Shown here: piece by piece, positions 35,561 through 43,497 of the stretch | Layout: every line of letters begins with the position of its first letter | How positions within the stretch are numbered: position 1 is the first letter of the stretch | From: Rhizobacter sp. OV335 | GTDB lineage: Bacteria; Pseudomonadota; Gammaproteobacteria; Burkholderiales; Burkholderiaceae_C | Direction of reading: 5' to 3' | Assembly (NCBI RefSeq): GCF_900142965.1 | Contig: NZ_FRCQ01000006.1 | Coordinates: 173,278 to 237,277, forward strand | Length of the DNA: 64,000 nucleotides | Notes under the pieces: model-generated | Told to the model about the DNA's origin: nothing | Database searches by the model: none | The model's input: the letters and a program-made list of their open reading frames with translations, nothing else | Translations under genes and position numbers: made by a program

Positions 35561-36472
35561 ATGCGAAAAGAAAGAGCTGTTCCATCCCAGCGCAGTTTTT
35601 CTCACTCGCCACCCGCTGCCAAGCGGCGTGAACCGGTTGGCGGGCCTCCCCAAGCGAGCCGGGCCGAAAGACTGGATGTTGAAATGAAGCACCGTCGCGA
35701 GTCGGCGGAGACTTTTCTTCTTCAGTCCAACCCACCACTCACACGGAACTCAGGTCCTTCGCCGCGCCGCAAGGATTCGTTGGCGGGCCCCGCACCGCAA
35801 GCGCGAGCCATGCATCGCGCGACCCGATGCAGCACCGTCCCGGGAAGAATGCCGGTCGGTGATGAAGAAAAAACTCCTGACGCAGGTGGGGAGCGGCGGA
35901 ATGGCACTCGCGCCGGCAGCCTTGTTGACGAGAAGGCGGCAGCTACCACACGGACACGGCGTCCAAGGGACGCCTCGCAAGTGCTGAAAAAGCGCCGCGC
36001 ATCCATGGAAATTTCGGTGCGCCCACGTGACTCGCTCGACGAGCTTCGGGGAGTGCTGAAGATCATTGACCCGCCGCACACGTCAAAACCGCGCGTCGGC
36101 AAGACGCGATCCAGCCCTTCTCTTCCTCGCGAAAAGAAACCAGCGCCAACTCCGCCACGGGCTCCTGTGCAGGTTCATGTCCGCAAAGGTGCGTCCCTTG
36201 CCGACCACGAGCGACTCACGCCGAAGCGGGGTGCGTCCCCCGTCAAATATGAATTCCGCAATCAGTTGGGGAGTCCGAGGCGCGTGAAAAAGATCCCCAT
36301 CAAGGTGGAGAAGCAGCAGCCGTCGAGGCAGGCTTCAGTCATTCATCCGCCTCAACCTCCCACGCTGCTGCAGATCGCCAACAGCCTGCTGGCGATGGAG
36401 CGACACACGGAAAATTTCGAGCGAGCGCAAAGGGGGGAAGCATTCATGCCTCCCCCCAAAAAAGAAGATTGA
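35561..36472 (+). CDS. Hypothetical basic Pro/Arg/Ser-rich protein (trio member 3)
   Basis: 303 residues, function unknown. AGGAG lies eight bases before ATG 35561. Nearly the whole sequence is low-complexity, rich in Arg, Pro, Ser, Ala and Lys, with two RRxS motifs (HRRESAE and KKRRASME) and many basic-Pro clusters (REKKPAPTPPRAPV, SPRRVKKIPIKVEK). The only segment likely to fold is near the end (LLQIANSLLAMERHTENFER), and it finishes PPPKKED. No signal peptide, membrane segment or known domain. Softer base composition than neighbours. It is probably cotranscribed with member 2. Possible roles: secreted effector, nucleic-acid-binding protein, or scaffold. Confidence 0.6.
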   Translation: MRKERAVPSQRSFSHSPPAAKRREPVGGPPQASRAERLDVEMKHRRESAETFLLQSNPPLTRNSGPSPRRKDSLAGPAPQARAMHRATRCSTVPGRMPVGDEEKTPDAGGERRNGTRAGSLVDEKAAATTRTRRPRDASQVLKKRRASMEISVRPRDSLDELRGVLKIIDPPHTSKPRVGKTRSSPSLPREKKPAPTPPRAPVQVHVRKGASLADHERLTPKRGASPVKYEFRNQLGSPRRVKKIPIKVEKQQPSRQASVIHPPQPPTLLQIANSLLAMERHTENFERAQRGEAFMPPPKKED

Positions 36473-36480
36473 AACTGAGA

Positions 36481-36951
36481 TCAGCCCTTCCCCGGCTCCA
36501 CGCTCAGCTGGTTGTCGACGCTGACAACCCCCTTCACGTTCGACGCCAGCTGAGTCGCGCGTTCACGCGCCGCTTCGCTCGGTGCCGTGCCGCGCAACGC
36601 GACCCGGCCGTTGGCGGTGTCGACATTGATCTTCAGCGCGCTGAGGCTCGAATCCTTCGCCAGCTCGGCGTTCACGCTGGTCGTGATCACCGCATCGGCG
36701 ACCTTGTCGCCGGCCTTGTCGGTCGCGGCCTTCGCGTCTTGCGCCATGTCGCGGCCGGCCTGCTTCGCCTGGTCCATGCCGCTCGAGGCATCGGCCTTCA
36801 GGTCGCGGCCCTTCTGCTCGGCCTGCGCGATCACGCTGTCGTTCGAGTTCGCCGCGGTCGATTCAGCCGACTCGCGCTTGCCGCAACCGGTGAGGGCCAC
36901 GCCTGCGAGCAGGACTGCCGCAGCCGTCGTCGTCAGAGTGTGCTTGTTCAT
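36481..36951 (-). CDS. BON domain lipoprotein (paralogue A)
   Basis: 156 residues: lipoprotein signal with lipobox LTGC (Cys23), a helical middle rich in Ala, Asp, Lys and Gln (about 40-90) and a C-terminal BON domain (about 95-155: [40 protein letters not shown]). BON domains bind phospholipid or membranes; OsmY and related proteins help envelope stability under stress. It is 9 bases from the end of trio member 3 and convergent with it. A second copy with the same layout lies at 58101-58565. Confidence 0.9.
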   Translation of the reverse strand: MNKHTLTTTAAAVLLAGVALTGCGKRESAESTAANSNDSVIAQAEQKGRDLKADASSGMDQAKQAGRDMAQDAKAATDKAGDKVADAVITTSVNAELAKDSSLSALKINVDTANGRVALRGTAPSEAARERATQLASNVKGVVSVDNQLSVEPGKG

Positions 36952-37192
36952 GGTTCTCTCCTGTCATGCGCCCGCAGGCGATCTGGTTGAGCGAGTGCAG
37001 CGGCACCGATGCCACCGCAACCTTGTCCTGAGACGCCTCAACCTTAGGCGCCGACCCGACGGAGCGCCGTCAGTCGGGTTCGCCGATGCCTGTCGGACGA
37101 TGCCCACAGCCCGCGCGATGCGGCGCCGTCCGACACCGCCTCGGCCCGCCGGCCTACAGCCGTTCTCCGCGCCCGGTCGGACAGTGGCAGCC

Positions 37193-38515
37193 ATGACACG
37201 TCGCCTGACGCCCCTCGCCAGCCTGATCGCCCTCCTCGCGCTCGCCGCCTGCGGCGGCACCGCCACGTTGCAGGTCGCCGACGGCACCGGCCCGAACCCG
37301 AAGCTGCCGCCGCCCGACAAGAGCCTGATCCCGCTCGTCAACATCGCGCCGGCCACCGGCTGGGCGAGCGGCGTGAAGCCCACCGCCGCCCCCGGCACCG
37401 AGGTGCAGCCCTTCGCGAACGGCCTCGACCATCCGCGCTGGATCACCGTGCTGCCCAACGGCGACGTGCTGGTCGCCGAAACCAACGCGCCGCCCAAGCC
37501 CGATGACGGCAAGGGCATCCGCGGCTGGTTCATGAAGATGACGATGAAGAAGGCGGGCGCCGGCGTGCCCAGCGCGAACCGCATCACGCTGCTGCGCGAT
37601 GCCGATGGCGACGGCATCGCCGAGACGCGCAGCGTGTTCCTTGCGAACCTGCAGTCGCCGTTCGGCATGGCGCTGGTCGGCAACAGCTTCTACGTGGCCA
37701 ACACCGATGCCGTCGTCCGCTTCGACTACACGCCTGGCGCCACCGCGCTGCAAGGCAGCGGCACCAAGCTGGTCGACCTGCCCGCCGGCACCATCAACCA
37801 CCACTGGACCAAGAACCTGATCGCCAGCCCCGACGGCAGCAAGCTCTACGCCACCGTCGGCTCCAACAGCAATGTCGGCGAGAACGGCCTCGCGGCGGAA
37901 GCCGGGCGCGCGGCCATCTGGGAGATCGACACCAAGACGGGCGCCCACCGCGTGTTCGCCTCCGGCCTGCGCAACCCGAACGGCATGGCCTTCGAGCCGC
38001 AGACCGGCGCGCTGTGGACCGTCGTCAACGAGCGCGACGAGATCGGCAGCGACCTGGTGCCCGACTACCTGAGTTCGGTGAAGGACGGCGCCTTCTACGG
38101 CTGGCCGTTCAGCTACTACGGTGCGCACGTCGACGAACGCGTGAAGCCTCCGCAGCCCGAGATGGTGGCCCGCGCGATCGCACCCGACTACGCGCTCGGC
38201 CCGCACACCGCATCGCTCGGGCTCGCAGCCGCGCGTGGCAACGCGCTGCCACCCGCCTTCGCCGACGGCATGTTCATCGGCCAGCACGGCTCGTGGAACC
38301 GCAAACCGCACAGCGGCTACAAGGTGATCTTCGTGCCGTTCGCGCAAGGCCGCCCGGCGGGGCCGCCGATCGACGTGCTGACCGGCTTCCTGTCGGCTGG
38401 AGAAAACGCGCAGGGCCGCCCGGTCGGCGTGGCGCTCGACAAGCAGGGCGCGCTGCTGGTGGCCGACGACGTCGGCAACGTGATCTGGCGCGTGCGCGCG
38501 GCGGCGGCGCGCTGA
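37193..38515 (+). CDS. PQQ-type sugar dehydrogenase (sorbosone dehydrogenase-like), lipoprotein
   Basis: 440-residue exported beta-propeller protein with lipobox LAAC ([10 protein letters not shown]). The propeller carries the family motifs: [71 protein letters not shown] and [20 protein letters not shown]. It belongs to the soluble PQQ glucose/sorbosone dehydrogenase fold, oxidising a sugar aldehyde in the periplasm and passing electrons to a quinone or cytochrome. No PQQ synthesis genes appear in the window. ATG 37193 gives the signal peptide. Divergent from the BON lipoprotein. Confidence 0.88.
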   Translation: MTRRLTPLASLIALLALAACGGTATLQVADGTGPNPKLPPPDKSLIPLVNIAPATGWASGVKPTAAPGTEVQPFANGLDHPRWITVLPNGDVLVAETNAPPKPDDGKGIRGWFMKMTMKKAGAGVPSANRITLLRDADGDGIAETRSVFLANLQSPFGMALVGNSFYVANTDAVVRFDYTPGATALQGSGTKLVDLPAGTINHHWTKNLIASPDGSKLYATVGSNSNVGENGLAAEAGRAAIWEIDTKTGAHRVFASGLRNPNGMAFEPQTGALWTVVNERDEIGSDLVPDYLSSVKDGAFYGWPFSYYGAHVDERVKPPQPEMVARAIAPDYALGPHTASLGLAAARGNALPPAFADGMFIGQHGSWNRKPHSGYKVIFVPFAQGRPAGPPIDVLTGFLSAGENAQGRPVGVALDKQGALLVADDVGNVIWRVRAAAAR

Positions 38516-38593
38516 CAAGCTGTCACGACGAACCCGCACCGGGCGTGAATTGCTGACGCGCTCCGGCCTCGCGCGGCCAGGGACAATCCGCCG

Positions 38594-39211
38594 ATGCGCC
38601 CTCCATCCCTGCCGGCCCGTCGTCTCCTGGCCGTCGCCCTGACGCTCGCGACCGCGCTCGCCACGGCCATCGCCACAGGCGCCGCGCAGGCGGCCGACGC
38701 CAACCCGCAGTCGGCCGTCCAGGCCTTCTATGAACTGCGCATCGCGCAACTGCCGAACGGCGGCGCGCCGGACGAGCCGGCGCTGAAGCTGATCGCCGCG
38801 ATGCTGACGCCGCGCCTGCAATGCCTGCTGAAGACGGCGCACCGCTACGACGAGGCCTTCCTCGCGACGCAGCCGGGCGACAAGCCGCCGTTCGTCGAGG
38901 GCGACCTCTACTCCAGCCTGTTCGAGGGCCCGAGCCGCGTGAAGGCCCAGCCGGCCCGGCTCGCGCGCGACATCGCGTGGGTGCCGGTGCGCATGTTCTT
39001 CGACGCCGGCGGCAAGCTCGACGCGACCGGTTGGACCGACACCGTCGTGCTGAACCGCATCGACGGCCGCTGGCTGATCGCCGATGTGAACTACGGCGGC
39101 AACTTCGCGTTCGGCAACAGCGGGCGGCTCAGCGGCGTGCTGGCCGACCAGCTGGAGCGCCCCGATCCGGCCCTCAAGTGGACCGGCCGGGAAGTGCGCA
39201 GCTGCCCCTGA
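38594..39211 (+). CDS. DUF3828-like exported protein
   Basis: 205 residues with a signal peptide (LTLATALATAIATGAAQAAD). The mature protein has the DUF3828 look: AVQAFYELRIAQLPNGG at the start, a middle with LTPRLQCLLKTAHRYDEAFL, and strands DIAWVPVRMFFD and RWLIADVNYGGNFAFG near the end. The NTF2-like alpha-beta fold usually serves as a binding or immunity domain in the periplasm. No close link to a neighbour; a small DUF1161 gene follows. Confidence 0.75.
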   Translation: MRPPSLPARRLLAVALTLATALATAIATGAAQAADANPQSAVQAFYELRIAQLPNGGAPDEPALKLIAAMLTPRLQCLLKTAHRYDEAFLATQPGDKPPFVEGDLYSSLFEGPSRVKAQPARLARDIAWVPVRMFFDAGGKLDATGWTDTVVLNRIDGRWLIADVNYGGNFAFGNSGRLSGVLADQLERPDPALKWTGREVRSCP

Positions 39212-39285
39212 GTTCGCGCGGCGTGGCACCATGCGCGCCGGACCACGGTCCTGACATCCCAAAAGACAACCCCACGGAGAACCCG

Positions 39286-39516
39286 ATGAAAGCCACCTTC
39301 ACCCTTGCCCTGGCCGCCCTGACGCTGGCCGCCGCCCCCGCCTTCGCCGCCGGCAAGTCCTGCGACGAACTGAAGACCGAGATCGCCGCCAAGCTCGACG
39401 CGAAGCAGGTCACCGGCTACGTGCTGGAGATCGTCGACGCCGACAAGGCGGGCGATGCCAAGGTCGTCGGCAGCTGCGAAGGCGGCGCGAAGAAGATCAC
39501 CTACAGCCGCAAGTAA
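39286..39516 (+). CDS. DUF1161 family exported small protein
   Basis: 76 residues with a signal peptide (about 1-22, ending PAFAAG). The mature part (SCDELKTEIAAKLDAKQVTG, then YVLEIVDADKAG and VVGSCEGGAKKITYSR) matches DUF1161. Two cysteines could form a disulfide. Function unknown; stress-related roles are assumed for relatives. ATG 39286 has GGAGA upstream. Confidence 0.88.
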   Translation: MKATFTLALAALTLAAAPAFAAGKSCDELKTEIAAKLDAKQVTGYVLEIVDADKAGDAKVVGSCEGGAKKITYSRK

Positions 39517-39519
39517 CTT

Positions 39520-40134
39520 TCAGGCCGCGCAGCGCCAGTCGGCGCGTGCCGCGGTCGCCTCGATCAGCGCGGCATTCGGCTGGTCGGTGCCGGCCTCCCA
39601 GGCACGCGCCTCGGCCTCGCTGCGGCCGAAGCGCATGTGGCGCTCGACGAGCCGGTGCCGGCGCAACGCCTCGTCGACATCGACGTACCAGGCCTCGTCG
39701 AGCAGCGGCTTCACGCCGGCCCAGCCATCGCGCTCGAGCAGCAGGTAGTTGCCTTCGGTGACCACCAGCGGCACGTCGGCGGGGATCGGGATGGCCGATG
39801 CGATCGGCTCCTCGATCTCGCGGCGGAATTCCGGCGCGTAGATGATGCCGCCACCGGCCTGCTGACCGCGCACCCGCTGCAGCAGCGCGCGGTAGCCGCC
39901 GGCATCGAAGGTGTCCGGCGCACCCTTGCGGCCGGCCCGCCCGAGCCGGGCCAGTTCGACGTTCGCGAGGTGGAAGCCGTCCATCGGCAGCAGCACCGCC
40001 GCGCCGTCGAGCGCGTCGACCAGTTGCTGTGCGACCGTCGACTTGCCGGCACCCGGCGCGCCGATCAGGCCGAGAATGCGGCGGCCGCCACGTGAGATCA
40101 ATGCCCGCGCGCGGGCCAATGCCTGTTCGTTCAT
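39520..40134 (-). CDS. P-loop nucleoside/nucleotide kinase (uridine kinase-like)
   Basis: 204-residue soluble kinase. Walker A is IGAPGAGKST (about 24-33), followed by the YggC/uridine-kinase signature PMDGFHLANVEL and FDAGGYRALL. PLVVTEGNYLLLERDGW is the Walker B-like strand and GRSEAEARAWEAGTDQPNA closes the lid. Proteins of this type phosphorylate fructose, pantothenate or nucleosides; the substrate is not clear. It converges on the DUF1161 gene and diverges from the pseudouridine synthase. Confidence 0.87.
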   Translation of the reverse strand: MNEQALARARALISRGGRRILGLIGAPGAGKSTVAQQLVDALDGAAVLLPMDGFHLANVELARLGRAGRKGAPDTFDAGGYRALLQRVRGQQAGGGIIYAPEFRREIEEPIASAIPIPADVPLVVTEGNYLLLERDGWAGVKPLLDEAWYVDVDEALRRHRLVERHMRFGRSEAEARAWEAGTDQPNAALIEATAARADWRCAA

Positions 40135-40153
40135 GCCCGCCAGTGTTGCACCG

Positions 40154-40783
40154 ATGAGCCCCGCTTTCCTGTACCTCGACGATTCGATGCTGGTGGTCGA
40201 CAAGCCGGCCGGCCTGCTGGCCGTGCCCGGCCGCGGCGAGGCCGGGCTCGACAACCAGGCCGTGCGCGTGCAGGTCGAGGTGTCCGATGCGCTGGTGGTG
40301 CACCGGCTCGACATGTCGACCTCCGGGCTGATGCTGTTCGCCCGTGGCAAGGAGATGCAGCGCCGGCTCAGCCACGCGTTCGCGCAGCGCGAGGTGCACA
40401 AGGAATACATCGCGGTGGTCGACGGGCTGGTCGGCCCGGAGCACGGCGAGATCGACCTGCCGCTGTTGACCGACTGGCCGAACCGGCCGCGGCAGAAGGT
40501 CGACCCCATCGACGGCAAGCCAGCGCTGACGCGCTTCAGCGTGCTGCAGCGCGACCCGGCGGCCGGCACGACGCGCGTGATGCTGGAGCCCGTCACCGGC
40601 CGCTCGCACCAACTGCGCGTGCACCTGCTGGCGCTCGGCCACCCGATCGTCGGCGACGCGCTCTACGCCCCGCCCGAAGCCCTTGCCAAGGCGCCGCGAT
40701 TGCTGCTGCACGCACAATCACTGCAGCTGGCGCACCCGGTCGATGGCCGCACGCTGCGCTTCCACAGCCCCGCTCCGTTCTGA
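40154..40783 (+). CDS. RluA-family pseudouridine synthase
   Basis: 209-residue enzyme that isomerises uridine in RNA to pseudouridine. Catalytic Asp53 is in VVHRLDMSTSGLML; other family motifs are LVVDKPAGLLAVPG, HKEYIAVVDG and TGRSHQLRVHLLALGHPIVG. The lack of an S4 domain and the length are near RluA (23S rRNA U746 and tRNA U32) rather than RluC or RluD. Exact target unproven. The ATG at 40154 is the family start. Confidence 0.92.
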   Translation: MSPAFLYLDDSMLVVDKPAGLLAVPGRGEAGLDNQAVRVQVEVSDALVVHRLDMSTSGLMLFARGKEMQRRLSHAFAQREVHKEYIAVVDGLVGPEHGEIDLPLLTDWPNRPRQKVDPIDGKPALTRFSVLQRDPAAGTTRVMLEPVTGRSHQLRVHLLALGHPIVGDALYAPPEALAKAPRLLLHAQSLQLAHPVDGRTLRFHSPAPF

Positions 40784-40787
40784 CCCC

Positions 40788-41369
40788 ATGCACGCACCCG
40801 TCGAGCTCGCCAAGTCCTACCGCCTGCTGAACCACGGGCCGACCGTGCTGGTCAGCGCCGCGCACGGCGGGCAGCGCAACATCATGGCCGCCGCCTGGTC
40901 GATGCCGCTCGACTTCAACCCGCCCAAGGTCGCCGTCGTGCTCGACAAGAGCACCGTCACGCGGCGCCTCGTCGAAGGCTCCGGCACGTTCGCGCTGAAT
41001 GTGCCGACGCGAGCGCAAGCCGAGGCGACGCTGGCGGTCGGCGGCATCTCGGCCAGCGAACTGCCACCGGGCCAGGACAAGTTCGCCGCGTTCGGCCTGT
41101 CGGCCTTCGAGGCCGCCCGCATCGACGCGCCGCTGCTCGAAGGTTGCGCCGCCTGGCTCGAATGCCGCTTGCTGCCCGAGCCGCACCTGCAGAACCGGTA
41201 CGACCTGTTCCTCGGCGAGGTGATCGCCGCCTGGGCCGACCCGCGCCTGTTCGCCGACGGCCACTGGCTCGACGCCGCGGCGGGCAGCACGGTGCACTAC
41301 ATCGCCGGTGGCCGCTTCTTCGCGACCGGCGAGGCCTTCGACGCCAAGGCGATGCCGCGACGGTCGTAA
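40788..41369 (+). CDS. Flavin reductase family protein
   Basis: 193-residue FMN-binding split-barrel protein. Motifs: VLVSAAHGGQRNIMAAAWSM at the start, VAVVLDKSTVTRRLVEGSG and the KFAAFGLSAFEAARIDAPLL, GCAAWLECRLLP segments. Such proteins reduce flavin with NAD(P)H for a monooxygenase or carry an unknown reaction. It follows the pseudouridine synthase after 4 bases and is probably cotranscribed. No partner monooxygenase is adjacent. Confidence 0.87.
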   Translation: MHAPVELAKSYRLLNHGPTVLVSAAHGGQRNIMAAAWSMPLDFNPPKVAVVLDKSTVTRRLVEGSGTFALNVPTRAQAEATLAVGGISASELPPGQDKFAAFGLSAFEAARIDAPLLEGCAAWLECRLLPEPHLQNRYDLFLGEVIAAWADPRLFADGHWLDAAAGSTVHYIAGGRFFATGEAFDAKAMPRRS

Positions 41370-41396
41370 CATCGCCCCCTCACGCCTCGCCCCTCC

Positions 41397-41852
41397 ATGC
41401 AGTCCACCGCCCGCTCCCGCCGCCGCCTGTCATTGGTGATCGCGTCGGCGCTGTGGCTGTCGGCCTGCGCCGTGCCGGTCATTCCTCGCGCCACGCTCGA
41501 ACAGCAGGTCGCCGACACCGAGCGCGCGTTCGCGAAGACCATGGCCGACCGCGACCACGCGGCCTTCACCCGCTTCCTTGCCGACGACACCGTGTTCTTC
41601 TCCGGCCCCGTGCCGCTGCGCGGCAAGGCCGCCGTCGCTGCAGGGTGGAAACGCTTCTACGAAGGCGCCCAGGCGCCGTTCTCGTGGCGCCCCGACAAGG
41701 TCGAGGTGCTCGATTCCGGCGAACTCGCGCTGAGCACCGGGCCGGTGTTCGACCCCGACGGCAAGCCGGTCGCGAGCTTCACGTCGGTGTGGCGCCAGGT
41801 GACGCCGGGCGTCTGGCGCATCGTCTTCGACAAGGGCTGCAACTGCCCCTGA
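41397..41852 (+). CDS. DUF4440/NTF2-like lipoprotein
   Basis: 151 residues: lipoprotein signal with lipobox LSAC (WLSACAVPV) and an NTF2-like fold (TERAFAKTMADRDHAAFTRF, TVFFSGPVPLRGKAAVAAGW, VWRQVTPGVWRIVFDKG) of the SnoaL/DUF4440 type. A ligand-binding or enzymatic role is possible, but no catalytic set is certain. Located at the end of a run of close plus-strand genes. Confidence 0.82.
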   Translation: MQSTARSRRRLSLVIASALWLSACAVPVIPRATLEQQVADTERAFAKTMADRDHAAFTRFLADDTVFFSGPVPLRGKAAVAAGWKRFYEGAQAPFSWRPDKVEVLDSGELALSTGPVFDPDGKPVASFTSVWRQVTPGVWRIVFDKGCNCP

Positions 41853-41879
41853 TCCCTCCCTTCTTCGCCCCCACGCTTC

Positions 41880-43106
41880 GTGTCCACACTCTCCGCCGCT
41901 CCGCTCTCGCTGTTCTCGCTGCCGTCCTTCATGCGCTTCTGGTACGCGCGCGTCGCGGCGACCATGGCCAACCAGATGCTGATGGTGGCTGTCGGCTGGG
42001 AAATGTACGAACTCACCGGCAGCGCCTGGGACCTGGGCCTGGTCGGGCTGCTGCAGTTCCTGCCCGCGCTGCTGCTGACGCTGGTCGCCGGCCACGTCGC
42101 CGACCGTCACGACCGCAGCCGCATCCTCGCACTGTCGATGGCGGTGCAGCTGGCGATCGCCGCGCTGCTGGCGACCGCGACGCACGGCCACTGGGCCAGC
42201 CGCGAGCTGCTGTTGCTGCTGTCGATCGCGATCGGCTGCGCGAAGGCCTTCCAGATGCCGGCTCAGCAGGCGATGGTGCCGCTGCTGGTGCCGGCCGACA
42301 CGCTGCCGCGCGCGATGGCCTTCAGCTCCGGCGGCATGCAGGCGGCGATCATCGGCGGGCCTGCGATCGGTGGCTTCATCTACGTGGCCGGGGCCGACGT
42401 CGTCTACGCCGTCTGCGCTGCGCTGTTCGCACTCGCCACGGTGCTGTTCCTGCGCATCGGCCACCCGCACGTGCCGCCGCCGAAGGAGCCGGTGACGCTG
42501 CGCACGGTGCTGGCCGGCGTCGGCTTCATCTGGAACCGGCCGGTGGTGCTGGGCGCGATCTCGCTCGACCTGTTCGCGGTGCTGCTGGGTGGCGCGACCG
42601 CGCTGCTGCCGATCTTCGCGCGCGACGTGCTGCAGGTGGGACCCTGGGGCCTCGGGCTGCTGCGCGGCGCGCCGGCGGTCGGTGCGCTCGCGATGTCGGT
42701 CGCGCTGACGCGCTGGCCGCTGCAGCGCCGCGTCGGCCACCTGATGTTCGCCGCGGTCGCGCTGTTCGGGCTGTCGACACTGGTGTTCGCGGTGTCGAAG
42801 GTGTTCGTGGTCTCGCTGATCGCGCTGTGGGTCAGCGGCGCGGCCGACATGGTCAGCGTCGTGATCCGGCAGACGCTGGTGCAGCTCGAGACGCCGAACG
42901 AGATGCGCGGCCGCGTCAGCGCGGTCAACTCGATCTTCATCGGCGCGTCGAACCAGCTCGGGGAGTTCGAGTCGGGTGCCACCGCGGCGCTGCTCGGGCC
43001 GGTCGGGTCGGTGCTGCTGGGTGGCGTCGGCACCTTGGTCGTCGCCGGCTTGTGGATGAAGCTGTTCCCCGCCCTCGCCCAACGACAACGCCTTACCGGC
43101 GATTGA
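41880..43106 (+). CDS. Major facilitator superfamily transporter (EntS/DUF894-like)
   Basis: 408-residue inner-membrane transporter with about 12 helices. The MFS motif between helices 2 and 3 is present (AGHVADRHDRSRIL), and the proline/glycine-rich IGGPAIGGFI and RGRVSAVNSIFIGASNQLGE segments fit the enterobactin-exporter-like subfamily. The substrate is unknown; relatives export siderophores or drugs. Starts at GTG 41880, 27 bases after the lipoprotein gene. Confidence 0.9.
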   Translation: MSTLSAAPLSLFSLPSFMRFWYARVAATMANQMLMVAVGWEMYELTGSAWDLGLVGLLQFLPALLLTLVAGHVADRHDRSRILALSMAVQLAIAALLATATHGHWASRELLLLLSIAIGCAKAFQMPAQQAMVPLLVPADTLPRAMAFSSGGMQAAIIGGPAIGGFIYVAGADVVYAVCAALFALATVLFLRIGHPHVPPPKEPVTLRTVLAGVGFIWNRPVVLGAISLDLFAVLLGGATALLPIFARDVLQVGPWGLGLLRGAPAVGALAMSVALTRWPLQRRVGHLMFAAVALFGLSTLVFAVSKVFVVSLIALWVSGAADMVSVVIRQTLVQLETPNEMRGRVSAVNSIFIGASNQLGEFESGATAALLGPVGSVLLGGVGTLVVAGLWMKLFPALAQRQRLTGD

Positions 43107-43153
43107 CACACGACAGACACCCGCCTGCGACAATCCGCGGTTGCTGTATTGGA

Positions 43154-43381
43154 ATGTCGATGATGTCCTGGATGTTGATCGCGGTGGCCCTGCTCGCCGC
43201 GCTGGCCCTCGTGGGCCTGTGGTGGGTCCGGCGCCGCGCGGCGCAACGCCGCAAGTTCGTGCCCTTCTCGCTGCCCGGCCTGCCGCAACCGGTGGCCGTC
43301 GAGCGCCGCTTCCGCGGCGGCGGCGCACCGGCCACCGGCTGGCCCTCGACGCTGGCCAGCATGCAGTTCGACGATCGCTGA
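43154..43381 (+). CDS. Small single-span membrane protein
   Basis: 75 residues: one membrane helix (WMLIAVALLAALALVGLWWV, about 6-25), a basic cytoplasmic stretch (RRRAAQRRKF) and a Pro/Gly-rich tail. No known domain. A GGA sequence directly precedes ATG 43154. Lies between the MFS gene and the large fusion gene, 116 bases before the latter. Function unknown. Confidence 0.55.
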   Translation: MSMMSWMLIAVALLAALALVGLWWVRRRAAQRRKFVPFSLPGLPQPVAVERRFRGGGAPATGWPSTLASMQFDDR

Positions 43382-43497
43382 TCGACGGTCTTCCATCGCG
43401 ATTCGCGATGGAGGTGCCGCAGGTCGTGAAATCCTGCCACCCCTGGAATGGGTGACAAAGCGTGACTTATCCGACATCGCGGTAATACTTCGGCCCC

